A stretch of DNA of 64,000 nt from Enterobacter sp. BIGb0383 (GTDB lineage: Bacteria; Pseudomonadota; Gammaproteobacteria; Enterobacterales; Enterobacteriaceae), in the NCBI RefSeq assembly GCF_003751845.1, contig NZ_RJKQ01000001.1, forward strand, positions 1,426,001 to 1,490,000. Reading direction: 5' to 3'. Positions 1 through 9,748 of this stretch are shown here, piece after piece (positions within the stretch are counted from its first letter, which is position 1; every line of letters starts with the position of its first letter). Below the pieces are notes generated by a model, which saw only the letters and a list, made by a program, of their open reading frames with translations, was not told where the DNA came from and did not search any database. The translations under genes and the position numbers were made by a program.

Positions 1-413
1 GCATCTCGATCATTGTTCTGACCATGAACAATAACCCGGCGATCCTCAGCGCCGTGCTGGATCTCGATATCGAAGGGATCGTTCTGAAACAGGGTGCGCC
101 AACGGATCTGCCGAAAGCGCTGGCCGCGCTGCAGAAAGGTAAGAAATTTACCCCGGAAAGCGTGTCCCGCCTGCTGGAAAAAATCAGCGCCGGTGGCTAC
201 GGTGATAAGCGCCTGTCGCCGAAAGAGAGTGAAGTTCTGCGCCTGTTTGCTGAAGGCTTCCTGGTAACCGAGATTGCCAAGAAACTGAACCGCAGCATTA
301 AAACCATCAGCAGCCAGAAGAAATCGGCGATGATGAAACTGGGCGTGGAAAACGATATCGCTCTGCTGAACTACCTCTCCTCCGTGTCGCTGACGCCTGC
401 GGACAAAGAGTAA
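1..413 (+). CDS. rcsB: Response regulator RcsB (C-terminal part; 5' end outside window)
   Basis: The reading frame is open from the first base and ends in TAA, so the gene starts before the window. The visible part covers the end of the receiver domain and the whole LuxR/NarL-type helix-turn-helix (from LSPKESEVLRLFAEG through NRSIKTISSQKK). It matches E. coli RcsB almost residue for residue. RcsB is the DNA-binding end of the Rcs envelope-stress phosphorelay controlling capsule, flagella, biofilm and rprA. The kinase gene rcsC follows convergently, as in E. coli, with a shared terminator between them. The N-terminal half with the phospho-accepting Asp cannot be assessed here. Confidence 0.97.
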   Translation, partial: ISIIVLTMNNNPAILSAVLDLDIEGIVLKQGAPTDLPKALAALQKGKKFTPESVSRLLEKISAGGYGDKRLSPKESEVLRLFAEGFLVTEIAKKLNRSIKTISSQKKSAMMKLGVENDIALLNYLSSVSLTPADKE

Positions 414-427
414 GTCCTCCCCAAATA

Positions 428-464
428 AAAACCCCGGCCAGCCGAAGCTGCCCGGGGTTTTTTA
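428..464. terminator. Bidirectional terminator between rcsB and rcsC
   Basis: An AAACCCCGG arm (428 on) pairs with CCGGGGTTT (ending 460). A T-run follows on the plus strand and an A-run precedes it, so it can stop both rcsB (plus) and rcsC (minus) transcription. Confidence 0.85.
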
Positions 465-482
465 TTGCCGTCAATAAAGCGG

Positions 483-3326
483 TCAGCGGGCGTTTCGCAC
501 CCGGCTGGCATACAGCGCCAGGGTTTGCTTCAGCAGATCCAGGGTCATCGGTTTCGACAGGCAGCTATCCATACCGGACTCCAGGCAGCGCTGCCGCTCC
601 TCGGCCAGCGCATTTGCCGTAACGCCAACCACCGGCAGCGTCAGCCCAAGCTGGCGAATACGCTGGGTCAGACGATAGCCGTCCATATTCGGCATATTAA
701 CGTCGCTTAAAATAATATCGATATGGTTCTTACTCAGAACATTCAGCGCATCAACGCCGTCAACGGCCGTTTTGCACTGATAGCCAAGTGAGGCCAGCTG
801 ATCCGCCAGCAGGCGACGGTTAATCGGATGATCGTCGACCACCAGAATCATCATATCGTCATTGCGCACGTCGTCTTCATCCGCCGCTGACAGTACCGGC
901 CCGCTGTTCGCGTTATCCATCCTGATACGGTAGATCCTGCCCAGCAGCGTAATGAGCTCATGCGGCGACGCGATGCTGTGCACCCACTCGCCCGGCGAAC
1001 GCTCCAGCGGAATACCGATATGCCGCGGACAGAAAACTATCGCCGCACGACCCTGCCAGACCTGCTGCAGTTCGCCATCGGTAATCAGCGTATCGTCTGC
1101 GTCAGGCGTCTGCCCCTCATACTGCGCAACCTGCACCCCGCTGCGGGTCAGCAGCGTGCTCAGGAAGGCATTCAGCGAGGCGTTGCGTACCGCCAGCCAG
1201 CAGCGCTTCTGGCGTAAATCGTCGCTCTCAATCGCCGGTGGATTCTGCGCGGCATACAGCGGAATGCGAATGGTAAACTGGCTGCCCATGCCCGGTTCAG
1301 AATCAACGGCAATATCGCCGTCCATCATGCCGATCAGTTTTTCACAGATCGCCAGCCCCAGTCCGGTGCCCTGGAAGTTACGCTGTACCCCGGTGCCAAC
1401 CTGGAAGAACGGATCGAACAGGCGCACCACCTCTTTGGCCGCAATCCCCACGCCGGTATCGCGCACGCGGATACTCAGATAGCTGTCATCACTGCGCACG
1501 TGCAGAATAATGCAGCCGGTATCGGTGAACTTGATCGCATTGCTTAGCAGGTTAGAAATCACCTGCTGCAGGCGCATCGGATCGCCGTTCATCTGCTGCG
1601 GGACATCCGGCTCGATAAAGCAGTACAGCCCAATCTGCTTGCGCACCACCAGCGGCAGATAGTTGGCGGTGATATGGTTCATGACTTCGCGTGGCGCAAA
1701 CTCTCGCGGTTCAATCTTCAGCTGCTCGGACTCAATCTTCGAGAAGTCGAGAATGTCGCTGATGATTTTTAGCAGCAGGCTGGAGGAGTTATTCATCGCC
1801 GTGACCAGGCGGTCAACGCCTTTAGGCAGCTCTTTGGTCTGGAGCAGATCGAGGTTACCGATAATCCCGTACAGCGGCGTGCGAAGCTCGTGGCTGACGG
1901 TGGCAAGGAACATCGATTTTGACTGGCTGGCCTGCTCTGCCGCCTGCGCCATCTCCTGCAGGGACTCTTCCATTTTGACGCGCGAACTGACGTCCACCAG
2001 CACGCAGATCGCCACGTTTTCATTGCGGTAGCGCGAATGGACGAAGCTTATCTGCAGGTTGGTGTTATTACTGGTCAGTACGTCGACAAAGTTCACCTGC
2101 TGACCGCAGATAATCTGCGTCAGCCGCTGCCTGTCTTCGTGCGTCAGCATATTGAGATAGTTATGCGCCAGCTCATTACTCAGGATATTGGTGCCGTCCT
2201 GCGTGCGCAGAATGCAGATCCCGACCGGCGCGGACGCGACGATTTTACGGTTGAACTGCTCGTGCTCTTCCAGACGCTGGGCGTCGGCTTCCGCCGGAAT
2301 AAAGATGCGCCGCTCATACATGCGTGCAAGCGTAAACAGAGCCAGACCGATCAGCACGTTCAGCAGTACCGCATTCAGGATCAGCATGCGGATCCGCTCC
2401 AGCACCATATCTACCGGCACCGAGTAGACAATACTCAGCGACGAAGGCGGGAGGCTTTTCTTCAGGACCAGGTCTCGGTAGCCGTCCGTATAGCCAAACC
2501 ATGAACGCTCCTGCATCCAGCGCGAATCGACTTTCAGAACGTTTTCCGGCCCGCTCAGCGCAATCAGCGGATGGCCATTTTCATCCAGCACCGTCACGCC
2601 CATTGGCAGACTGCCGGGAGTGAAGAAGTTTTCCATGCGAATGGACTGTTCAATCCCGAGCATCGCCTGCAGACGGTTAGCGAGATATACCGGGGTCAGG
2701 GAATAGAAGTAGCCAACGCCGGGACGCGCGCCCTGGCTTATCCAGAACAGGTTGTCGCCTCGCTCTTCCTGCGGGGCGTTACGGTACTTGACGATACGCT
2801 CGTGCAGCGATTTCAGCGCATCGTTGCTTTCCATCGGCATATCGCGGATGCCAAAGTTAGCCATACACAGGTTATCGCTACCGATCAGAAAAACGCGGTT
2901 AAGATCGTAGGCGGCGGAGAAATTCTCCCGCCAGTAGCGCATAAACCACGACAGCGACTCCAGCGAACCGCTCCAGGTGCTGCTGAGCGCGCTGCAGTCG
3001 GAATCCTGGAACAGTGGCTCAAATTCCGGCACCTCGGATTTCTCTTCACGCACGCGTGCGCCCAGCACGCCGTTATCCGCCGTCAGCCGATTCTCGGCGA
3101 TATACTTCAGCTCTTTCATGACGTCGGCGGTGCGCTGGATATAGCGCTGGGCCTGATCGGCGTTAAGGTTAAACTCGTCGCGGATTTGCGACTCTTTCTG
3201 ATGCAGGGCGTTAACGATGTAAAACACCGAAATCAGGACGATCAGCAGCCAGAGCAGCAGCGCCAGCGCCCGAAAAAGATAGCGTGATACTTTGAGGGTG
3301 GAACGAAAGGAGACCAGATATTTCAA
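483..3326 (-). CDS. rcsC: Hybrid sensor histidine kinase RcsC
   Basis: Inner-membrane hybrid kinase of the Rcs phosphorelay, passing phosphate through RcsD to RcsB. In order: an N-terminal transmembrane segment (ALALLLWLLIVLISVFYIV), a periplasmic sensor region, a second membrane segment near LNAVLLNVLIGLALFTLARM, a PAS-like linker, a HisKA domain with the H-box ATVSHELRTPLYG, an HATPase domain with N-box LSNAIKF and G-boxes DTGVGI and GTGLGL, a RcsC-ABL-like linker, and a C-terminal receiver with phospho-acceptor Asp in ILSDVNMPNMDGY. The open frame extends upstream into gyrA's 3' end (to 3572), but the E. coli-like N-terminus KYLVSFRSTLK begins at a TTG codon at 3326 with a GGAG ahead of it. 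This gives 947 aa, the family length, so I chose the TTG start. Confidence 0.95.
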   Translation of the reverse strand: MKYLVSFRSTLKVSRYLFRALALLLWLLIVLISVFYIVNALHQKESQIRDEFNLNADQAQRYIQRTADVMKELKYIAENRLTADNGVLGARVREEKSEVPEFEPLFQDSDCSALSSTWSGSLESLSWFMRYWRENFSAAYDLNRVFLIGSDNLCMANFGIRDMPMESNDALKSLHERIVKYRNAPQEERGDNLFWISQGARPGVGYFYSLTPVYLANRLQAMLGIEQSIRMENFFTPGSLPMGVTVLDENGHPLIALSGPENVLKVDSRWMQERSWFGYTDGYRDLVLKKSLPPSSLSIVYSVPVDMVLERIRMLILNAVLLNVLIGLALFTLARMYERRIFIPAEADAQRLEEHEQFNRKIVASAPVGICILRTQDGTNILSNELAHNYLNMLTHEDRQRLTQIICGQQVNFVDVLTSNNTNLQISFVHSRYRNENVAICVLVDVSSRVKMEESLQEMAQAAEQASQSKSMFLATVSHELRTPLYGIIGNLDLLQTKELPKGVDRLVTAMNNSSSLLLKIISDILDFSKIESEQLKIEPREFAPREVMNHITANYLPLVVRKQIGLYCFIEPDVPQQMNGDPMRLQQVISNLLSNAIKFTDTGCIILHVRSDDSYLSIRVRDTGVGIAAKEVVRLFDPFFQVGTGVQRNFQGTGLGLAICEKLIGMMDGDIAVDSEPGMGSQFTIRIPLYAAQNPPAIESDDLRQKRCWLAVRNASLNAFLSTLLTRSGVQVAQYEGQTPDADDTLITDGELQQVWQGRAAIVFCPRHIGIPLERSPGEWVHSIASPHELITLLGRIYRIRMDNANSGPVLSAADEDDVRNDDMMILVVDDHPINRRLLADQLASLGYQCKTAVDGVDALNVLSKNHIDIILSDVNMPNMDGYRLTQRIRQLGLTLPVVGVTANALAEERQRCLESGMDSCLSKPMTLDLLKQTLALYASRVRNAR

Positions 3327-3420
3327 GGGGGCGAAGCTCCGCCGCAGCAGGTTAATCAAATGTGGTTTAAAGTAGCGGTAAACGCGCAGGTCCGCAACAT
3401 TAGCCTGCCGTCCCGTACCA

Positions 3421-3445
3421 TAAAAAAGGGCCGGAAACCCGGCCC
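3421..3445 (-). terminator. gyrA terminator
   Basis: The arms GGGCCGG (3428-3434) and CCGGCCC (3439-3445) enclose a short loop. On the minus strand the hairpin is followed by a run of six T (3427-3422). It lies 20 bp past the gyrA stop codon. Confidence 0.9.
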
Positions 3446-3465
3446 TTAATAGAGAAGAACAACGA

Positions 3466-6102
3466 TTACTCGTCGGCGTCGTCCGCCACGTCGTCATCGG
3501 TCTCCGCTTCCGGGGCGATATCGTCATCCCCTTCCGCCACGCTACCGTCGATAGAATCCAGCTCTTCGTCATCCACCGGCTCGGCCACGCGCTGCAGACC
3601 CACCACGTTTTCGTCTTCCGCAGTACGGATGAGGATAACGCCCTGGGTGTTACGGCCTACCACGCTGATTTCCGACACGCGGGTACGCACCAGGGTGCCC
3701 GCATCGGTAATCATCATGATCTGGTCGCAGTCGTCTACCTGCACCGCACCAACCACGGAGCCGTTACGCTCGGTCACCTTGATGGAGATAACACCCTGAG
3801 TACCACGGGATTTGGTCGGGTATTCCGTTTCAGCGGTACGTTTACCGTAGCCGTTCTGGGTAACCGTCAGGATAGCGCCTTCACCACGCGGAACGATCAG
3901 CGACACAACGCTGTCTTTTTCCGCCAGGCGAATACCGCGCACGCCGGTAGCCGTACGGCCCATGGCGCGCACCGCGCTCTCTTTAAAGCGGACCACTTTA
4001 CCCGCAGCGGAGAACAGCATCACGTCGTCACCGCCCTCGGTCAGGTTCACCCCGATCAGCTCATCGCCTTCGTTCAGATTGACGGCGATAATCCCGGCGG
4101 AACGCGGACGGCTGAACTCGGTCAGCGCCGTTTTCTTCACGGTACCGCTGGCGGTCGCCATAAAGACGTTAACGCCCTCTTCGTACTCGCGCACCGGCAG
4201 GATCGCCGTAATACGTTCGTTGGCTTCCAGCGGCAGCAGGTTAACGATCGGACGCCCGCGTGCACCGCGGCTGGCTTCCGGCAGCTGATAAACCTTCATC
4301 CAGTACAGGCGACCACGGCTGGAGAAGCAGAGGATCGTGTCATGGGTGTTAGCGACCAGCAGACGGTCGATAAAGTCTTCTTCTTTGATACGTGCAGCCG
4401 ACTTGCCTTTGCCACCACGACGCTGTGCTTCGTAGTCGGTGAGCGGCTGATACTTCACGTAGCCCTGGTGAGACAGGGTAACCACGACATCTTCACGGTT
4501 GATCAGATCTTCGATGTTGATATCGGAGCTGTTCGCCGTGATTTCAGTACGACGCTCGTCGCCAAACTGATCGCGGATCAGTTCCAGCTCTTCGCGGATC
4601 ACTTCCATCAGGCGGTCAGCGCTGCCGAGGATATGCAGCAGTTCGGCAATCTGTTCCAGCAGCTCTTTATACTCGTCGAGCAGTTTTTCATGCTCAAGGC
4701 CGGTCAGTTTCTGCAGACGCAGATCCAGAATCGCCTGAGCCTGCTGCTCGGTCAGGTAGTATTGACCGTCACGAACGCCGAACTCCGGCTCCAGCCACTC
4801 CGGACGCGCGGCATCATCGCCTGCACGTTCCAGCATCGCCGCCACGTTACCCAGAGCCCACGGCTGCGCGATCAGGCCCGCTTTCGCTTCGGCCGGGGTC
4901 GGAGCGCGACGGATCAGTTCGATAATCGGATCGATGTTGGCCAGCGCAACCGCCAGCGCTTCGAGGATGTGCGCACGATCGCGTGCTTTGCGCAGCTCGA
5001 AAATGGTACGACGCGTTACCACTTCACGGCGGTGACGCACGAACGCGGAAAGAATATCTTTCAGGTTCAGGATCTTCGGCTGGCCATGGTGCAGCGCAAC
5101 CATGTTGATGCCGAAGGAGACCTGCAGCTGGGTCTGTGAATAGAGGTTATTCAGCACCACTTCACCGACCGCATCGCGTTTCACTTCAATCACGATGCGC
5201 ATCCCGTCTTTATCAGACTCGTCACGCAGCGCGCTGATGCCTTCAACGCGTTTCTCTTTTACCAGCTCGGCGATTTTCTCGATCAGGCGAGCTTTGTTCA
5301 CCTGATACGGAATTTCGTGCACGATAATGGTTTCACGACCGGTTTTCGCGTCGGCTTCTACTTCCGCGCGGGCACGGATATAGATCTTGCCGCGACCGGT
5401 ACGGTAGGCTTCTTCGATACCGCGACGACCATTAATAATGGCGGCGGTCGGGAAGTCAGGCCCCGGAATGTGCGCCATCAGCCCTTCAATGCTGATGTCT
5501 TCATCGTCGATATAGGCCAGACAGCCGTTAATCACTTCCGTCAGGTTGTGCGGCGGAATGTTGGTCGCCATACCTACGGCAATACCGGACGAACCGTTTA
5601 CCAGCAGGTTAGGGATTTTCGTCGGCATAACGTCCGGAATGCGTTCCGTGCCGTCATAGTTGTCAACGAAGTCTACCGTCTCTTTTTCCAGGTCGGCCAT
5701 CAGCTCATGAGCGATTTTCGACATACGGATTTCCGTATAACGCATCGCCGCCGCGGAGTCGCCGTCTACGGAACCGAAGTTACCCTGGCCATCAACCAGC
5801 ATGTAACGTAAGGAGAATGGCTGCGCCATACGAACGATGGTGTCATATACTGCGGAATCACCGTGGGGATGGTATTTACCGATAACATCACCGACGACAC
5901 GGGCAGATTTTTTATAGGCTTTATTCCAGTCATTGCCCAATACGTTCATGGCGTATAGTACGCGACGGTGTACCGGCTTTAAGCCATCTCGGACATCCGG
6001 CAGCGCACGGCCAACAATGACCGACATCGCATAGTCCAGATAGGAGCTCTTCAGCTCTTCCTCGATGTTAACCGGTGTAATTTCTCTCGCAAGGTCGCTC
6101 AT
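3466..6102 (-). CDS. gyrA: DNA gyrase subunit A
   Basis: Breakage-reunion subunit of the type IIA topoisomerase that introduces negative supercoils. At 878 aa it is about the E. coli length (875). The N-terminal half holds the winged-helix/tower region with catalytic Tyr122 in AMRYTEIR. The C-terminal half is the beta-pinwheel, including the GyrA-box-like QRRGGKGK and a very acidic tail rich in D and E. In the quinolone-resistance-determining region the residues are Ser83 and Asp87 (HGDSAVYDT), the wild-type susceptible state. The gene is monocistronic, divergent from ubiG and has its own terminator. Confidence 0.98.
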   Translation of the reverse strand: MSDLAREITPVNIEEELKSSYLDYAMSVIVGRALPDVRDGLKPVHRRVLYAMNVLGNDWNKAYKKSARVVGDVIGKYHPHGDSAVYDTIVRMAQPFSLRYMLVDGQGNFGSVDGDSAAAMRYTEIRMSKIAHELMADLEKETVDFVDNYDGTERIPDVMPTKIPNLLVNGSSGIAVGMATNIPPHNLTEVINGCLAYIDDEDISIEGLMAHIPGPDFPTAAIINGRRGIEEAYRTGRGKIYIRARAEVEADAKTGRETIIVHEIPYQVNKARLIEKIAELVKEKRVEGISALRDESDKDGMRIVIEVKRDAVGEVVLNNLYSQTQLQVSFGINMVALHHGQPKILNLKDILSAFVRHRREVVTRRTIFELRKARDRAHILEALAVALANIDPIIELIRRAPTPAEAKAGLIAQPWALGNVAAMLERAGDDAARPEWLEPEFGVRDGQYYLTEQQAQAILDLRLQKLTGLEHEKLLDEYKELLEQIAELLHILGSADRLMEVIREELELIRDQFGDERRTEITANSSDINIEDLINREDVVVTLSHQGYVKYQPLTDYEAQRRGGKGKSAARIKEEDFIDRLLVANTHDTILCFSSRGRLYWMKVYQLPEASRGARGRPIVNLLPLEANERITAILPVREYEEGVNVFMATASGTVKKTALTEFSRPRSAGIIAVNLNEGDELIGVNLTEGGDDVMLFSAAGKVVRFKESAVRAMGRTATGVRGIRLAEKDSVVSLIVPRGEGAILTVTQNGYGKRTAETEYPTKSRGTQGVISIKVTERNGSVVGAVQVDDCDQIMMITDAGTLVRTRVSEISVVGRNTQGVILIRTAEDENVVGLQRVAEPVDDEELDSIDGSVAEGDDDIAPEAETDDDVADDADE

Positions 6103-6261
6103 CTAACCGCTATCCCTCTTACTGTGTCCCGGATTCAAAGGTCGCAAATTATAACACAGTCGTGTTGATTGAGGTAAATCTATAACTCCCCGGCGGCGCT
6201 TTATTCACGCGCCCGTGCTGATATACTCTGCGGTCTGACTGAACAAGGAGTAAAAGCGCCC

Positions 6262-6990
6262 ATGAATGCCGAAAAAACGTCGGTGGCTCAGAACGTAGAC
6301 CATGAAGAGATCGCCAAATTTGAAGCCGTCGCGTCGCGCTGGTGGGATCTGGAAGGCGAATTCAAGCCGCTGCACCGCATTAACCCGCTGCGTCTGGCTT
6401 ATATTGGCGAACGCGCCAATGGCCTGTTTGGCAAAACGGTGCTGGACGTCGGCTGCGGCGGCGGGATCCTCGCGGAAAGCATGGCCCGCGAAGGGGCGAA
6501 CGTCACCGGGCTGGATATGGGCTTTGAACCCCTGCAGGTTGCGCGTCTGCACGCGCTGGAATCAGGTATCGCGGTGGACTATGTTCAGGAAACCGTTGAG
6601 GCCCACGCCGATAAGCACGCAGGACGCTACGATGTCGTGACCTGCATGGAGATGCTGGAACACGTCCCGGACCCGCAGTCGGTCGTTAACGCCTGTGCGC
6701 GACTGGTCAAGCCGGGCGGCCACGTTTTCTTCTCCACCATTAACCGCAACGGCAAGGCCTGGCTGATGGCGGTGGTTGGCGCGGAGTACGTGCTGAAGAT
6801 GGTGCCGAAAGGCACGCACGACGTGAAGAAGTTTATTAAGCCGTCCGAGCTGCTGGGCTGGGTAGACGCCACGCCGCTGCAGGATCGCCATATGACCGGC
6901 CTGCACTACAACCCGCTGACCGACCACTTTAAGCTCGGCCCGGGCGTTGACGTTAACTATATGCTGCACACCACCGCCAAAGCCGACTAA
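6262..6990 (+). CDS. ubiG: Ubiquinone biosynthesis O-methyltransferase UbiG
   Basis: A 242-aa class I SAM methyltransferase carrying out both O-methylations in ubiquinone synthesis. The SAM-binding glycine motif VLDVGCGGG lies near residue 59, with motif II acidic [10 protein letters not shown] and post-motifs EMLEHVPDP and [12 protein letters not shown]. The start ATG follows a clear AAGGAG (6245-6250). It is divergent from gyrA with about 160 bp between the start codons, the same arrangement as in E. coli. Confidence 0.97.
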   Translation: MNAEKTSVAQNVDHEEIAKFEAVASRWWDLEGEFKPLHRINPLRLAYIGERANGLFGKTVLDVGCGGGILAESMAREGANVTGLDMGFEPLQVARLHALESGIAVDYVQETVEAHADKHAGRYDVVTCMEMLEHVPDPQSVVNACARLVKPGGHVFFSTINRNGKAWLMAVVGAEYVLKMVPKGTHDVKKFIKPSELLGWVDATPLQDRHMTGLHYNPLTDHFKLGPGVDVNYMLHTTAKAD

Positions 6991-7003
6991 GGTCGCGCCA
7001 TCA

Positions 7004-7037
7004 CCCTGCGGGCTGTCCGGTTATCGGGTCCGCAGGG
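7004..7037. terminator. Possible ubiG terminator hairpin
   Basis: CCCTGCGG (7004-7011) is complementary to CCGCAGGG (7030-7037) with an 18-nt loop. There is no T-run, so termination is uncertain. Confidence 0.35.
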
Positions 7038-7260
7038 AAACCTCAATCGGGAAAACCTATGGAATTTGCGCTACGTCATATTACCGAAAAATGACCGCCG
7101 TCGAAGAAATCGACATACGAACAAAATATCATTTTTTTTGCCAGATTATTGACATGCCCTGCAGGCCTTATTCCATAAGGACTTAGCGATTTTCACCCTT
7201 TCGCAACCTCAATTTAACCTCAAAATCAACTCTTGTACTGAAAAGATTACTTACTAGAAT

Positions 7261-7308
7261 ACTCAGTATATAGCGTTTCCCTTATCGCAAACCCCCTACA
7301 TATAGTAT
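7261..7308 (+). promoter_or_regulatory. Tandem NrdR-box-like pair upstream of nrdA
   Basis: ACTCAGTATATAGCGT (7261-7276) and CCCCTACATATAGTAT (7293-7308) each resemble the 16-bp NrdR box (ACACTATATATAGTGT as recalled). They are 32 bp apart start to start, about three helical turns, the spacing known for paired NrdR boxes. NrdR represses ribonucleotide reductase genes according to nucleotide state. The match is by eye. Confidence 0.7.
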
Positions 7309-7347
7309 TTATCCACAGAGTTAGTCACAACCCTGTGCTGTGGATAA
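7309..7347. promoter_or_regulatory. Two inverted DnaA boxes before nrdA
   Basis: A perfect DnaA box TTATCCACA is at 7309-7317 and its exact reverse complement TGTGGATAA at 7339-7347. DnaA control of nrdAB is established in E. coli. The boxes lie between the NrdR-like pair and the start codon at 7384. Confidence 0.85.
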
Positions 7348-7383
7348 GCGGGGGACATTTTTTCTTTCACGGACAGGTAAATT

Positions 7384-9669
7384 ATGAATCAGAGTCTGCT
7401 GGTGACAAAGCGTGATGGTACCACTGAGCGCATCAATCTCGACAAAATCCATCGTGTACTGGATTGGGCGGCAGAAGGACTGAACAACGTTTCTGTTTCT
7501 CAGGTTGAGCTGCGTTCCCATATTCAGTTCTATGACGGCATCAAAACCGCCGACATCCATGAAACCATCATCAAAGCAGCAGCGGACCTGATCTCCCGCG
7601 ATGCGCCGGACTATCAGTATCTGGCCGCACGCCTGGCGATTTTCCACCTGCGTAAAAAAGCCTACGGCCAGTTCGAGCCGCCGGCACTGTACGATCACGT
7701 CATCAAAATGATCGAGCTGGGCAAATACGACAACCATCTGCTGGAAGACTACACGGAAGAAGAGTTCGCGCAGATGGACGGTTTTATTGACCACTGGCGT
7801 GATATGAACTTCTCCTATGCGGCTGTGAAGCAGCTGGAAGGCAAATACCTGGTTCAGAACCGCGTGACCGGCGATATCTACGAGAGCGCACAGTTCCTCT
7901 ATATTCTGGTTGCCGCCTGCCTGTTCTCTAACTATCCGCGTGAAACCCGTCTGGACTACGTGAAGCGTTTCTATGACGCGGTATCCACCTTTAAGATTTC
8001 CCTGCCGACGCCGATTATGTCCGGCGTGCGTACCCCGACCCGTCAGTTCAGCTCCTGCGTACTGATCGAGTGCGGCGACAGCCTGGACTCCATCAACGCG
8101 ACCTCCAGCGCCATCGTGAAATACGTTTCCCAGCGCGCTGGTATCGGCATCAATGCCGGTCGCATCCGCGCCCTGGGCAGCCCGATCCGCGGCGGTGAAG
8201 CGTTCCACACCGGCTGTATTCCGTTCTACAAGCATTTCCAGACCGCGGTGAAGTCCTGCTCTCAGGGCGGCGTGCGCGGCGGTGCGGCCACCCTCTTCTA
8301 CCCGATGTGGCACCTGGAAGTGGAAAGCCTGCTGGTTCTGAAAAACAACCGCGGCGTTGAAGGCAACCGCGTCCGTCATATGGACTACGGCGTGCAGATC
8401 AACAAGCTGATGTACACCCGTCTGCTGAAGGGCGAAGATATCACCCTGTTCAGCCCGTCTGACGTTCCGGGCCTGTACGACGCCTTCTTTGCCGATCAGG
8501 ACGAATTTGAGCGCCTGTACACCAAATATGAAAAAGACGACAGCATCCGTAAACAGCGTATCAAAGCCGTTGAGCTGTTCTCGCTGATGATGCAGGAGCG
8601 CGCCTCCACCGGTCGTATCTATATTCAGAACGTTGACCACTGCAACACCCACAGCCCGTTCGATCCGGCTGTCGCGCCGGTGCGCCAGTCTAACCTGTGC
8701 CTGGAAATCGCCCTGCCGACCAAACCGCTGGAAGATGTTAACGACGAAACCGGTGAAATCGCGCTCTGTACGCTGTCCGCCTTTAACCTCGGCGCTATCG
8801 ACAGCCTCGATGACCTGGAAGAGCTGGCCGTGCTGGCCGTACGTGCCCTTGACGCCCTGCTGGACTATCAGGATTACCCGATCCCGGCTGCAAAACGCGG
8901 CGCAATGGGTCGTCGTACCCTGGGTGTTGGCGTGATCAACTTCGCCTACTGGCTGGCGAAAAACGGTAAGCGCTACTCCGACGGCAGCGCCAACAACCTG
9001 ACTCACAGCACCTTTGAAGCTATTCAGTACTACCTGCTGAAAGCCTCTAACGAGCTGGCGAAAGAGCAAGGCGCGTGCCCGTGGTTTAACGAAACGACTT
9101 ACTCGAAAGGCATTCTGCCAATCGACACCTATAAGAAAGACCTGGATGCGATCGCCAGTGAACCGCTGCACTTAGACTGGGAGCAGCTGCGCGAATCGAT
9201 CAAAACCCACGGTCTGCGTAACTCCACCCTGTCAGCCCTGATGCCGTCCGAGACCTCTTCGCAGATCTCCAACGCCACCAACGGCATTGAACCGCCGCGC
9301 GGCCACGTCAGCATCAAGGCGTCAAAAGACGGGATCCTGCGTCAGGTGGTGCCGGACTATGAACAGCTGAAAAATGCGTACGAGCTGCTGTGGGAAATGC
9401 CGAACAACGACGGTTACTTACAGCTGGTGGGTATCATGCAGAAATTTATCGACCAGTCGATCTCTGCCAACACCAACTACGATCCGTCGCGCTTCGCATC
9501 AGGGAAAGTGCCGATGCAGCAGCTGCTGAAAGATCTGCTCACCGCCTACAAATTCGGTGTTAAAACGCTGTACTATCAGAACACCCGTGACGGCGCGGAA
9601 GATGCCCAGGACGACCTGGCACCATCCATTCAGGATGACGGCTGCGAAAGCGGCGCATGTAAGATCTAA
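7384..9669 (+). CDS. nrdA: Ribonucleoside-diphosphate reductase 1 alpha subunit
   Basis: Catalytic R1 subunit of aerobic class Ia ribonucleotide reductase, which reduces NDPs to dNDPs. At 761 aa it is the same length as E. coli NrdA. An N-terminal ATP-cone begins at LVTKRDGTTERINLDKI. Active-site cysteines appear in SSCVLIECG, SNLCLEI and ALCTLSAFN, matching C225, C439 and C462. The radical-transfer tyrosines are in KTLYYQNTR. The C-terminal redox pair is in CESGACKI. It is followed by nrdB after 79 bp and the two are surely co-transcribed. Confidence 0.98.
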   Translation: MNQSLLVTKRDGTTERINLDKIHRVLDWAAEGLNNVSVSQVELRSHIQFYDGIKTADIHETIIKAAADLISRDAPDYQYLAARLAIFHLRKKAYGQFEPPALYDHVIKMIELGKYDNHLLEDYTEEEFAQMDGFIDHWRDMNFSYAAVKQLEGKYLVQNRVTGDIYESAQFLYILVAACLFSNYPRETRLDYVKRFYDAVSTFKISLPTPIMSGVRTPTRQFSSCVLIECGDSLDSINATSSAIVKYVSQRAGIGINAGRIRALGSPIRGGEAFHTGCIPFYKHFQTAVKSCSQGGVRGGAATLFYPMWHLEVESLLVLKNNRGVEGNRVRHMDYGVQINKLMYTRLLKGEDITLFSPSDVPGLYDAFFADQDEFERLYTKYEKDDSIRKQRIKAVELFSLMMQERASTGRIYIQNVDHCNTHSPFDPAVAPVRQSNLCLEIALPTKPLEDVNDETGEIALCTLSAFNLGAIDSLDDLEELAVLAVRALDALLDYQDYPIPAAKRGAMGRRTLGVGVINFAYWLAKNGKRYSDGSANNLTHSTFEAIQYYLLKASNELAKEQGACPWFNETTYSKGILPIDTYKKDLDAIASEPLHLDWEQLRESIKTHGLRNSTLSALMPSETSSQISNATNGIEPPRGHVSIKASKDGILRQVVPDYEQLKNAYELLWEMPNNDGYLQLVGIMQKFIDQSISANTNYDPSRFASGKVPMQQLLKDLLTAYKFGVKTLYYQNTRDGAEDAQDDLAPSIQDDGCESGACKI

Positions 9670-9690
9670 TCAGCTTCCTCTCTGTCCTTA

Positions 9691-9715
9691 ACCTTCTCCC
9701 GTCGGGAGAAGGTTG
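9691..9715. repeat. Perfect hairpin between nrdA and nrdB
   Basis: AACCTTCTCCC (9691-9701) and GGGAGAAGGTT (9705-9715) are perfect complements with a 3-nt loop. No T-run follows. Similar CTTCTCCC/GGGAGAAG hairpins occur as dispersed palindromes in enterobacteria, and such an element could protect the 3' end of the nrdA message or alter the A:B ratio. Confidence 0.75.
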
Positions 9716-9748
9716 GGCTGACGGAAATTAACACCACAGGATACACTC

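Larger units (their letters stand above)
6991..7383. other. Non-coding nrdA upstream region (393 bp)
   Basis: The stretch between ubiG and nrdA has no convincing gene. It begins with a GC-rich hairpin just after ubiG, becomes AT-rich, and ends in the nrdA control region with NrdR-like and DnaA boxes, listed separately. Confidence 0.8.

Noticed and set aside
7321-9171. 616-aa open frame on the minus strand
   Set aside because: It lies antisense to nrdA, has no ribosome site or family motifs, and its composition is that of a codon-bias shadow of a highly conserved gene.
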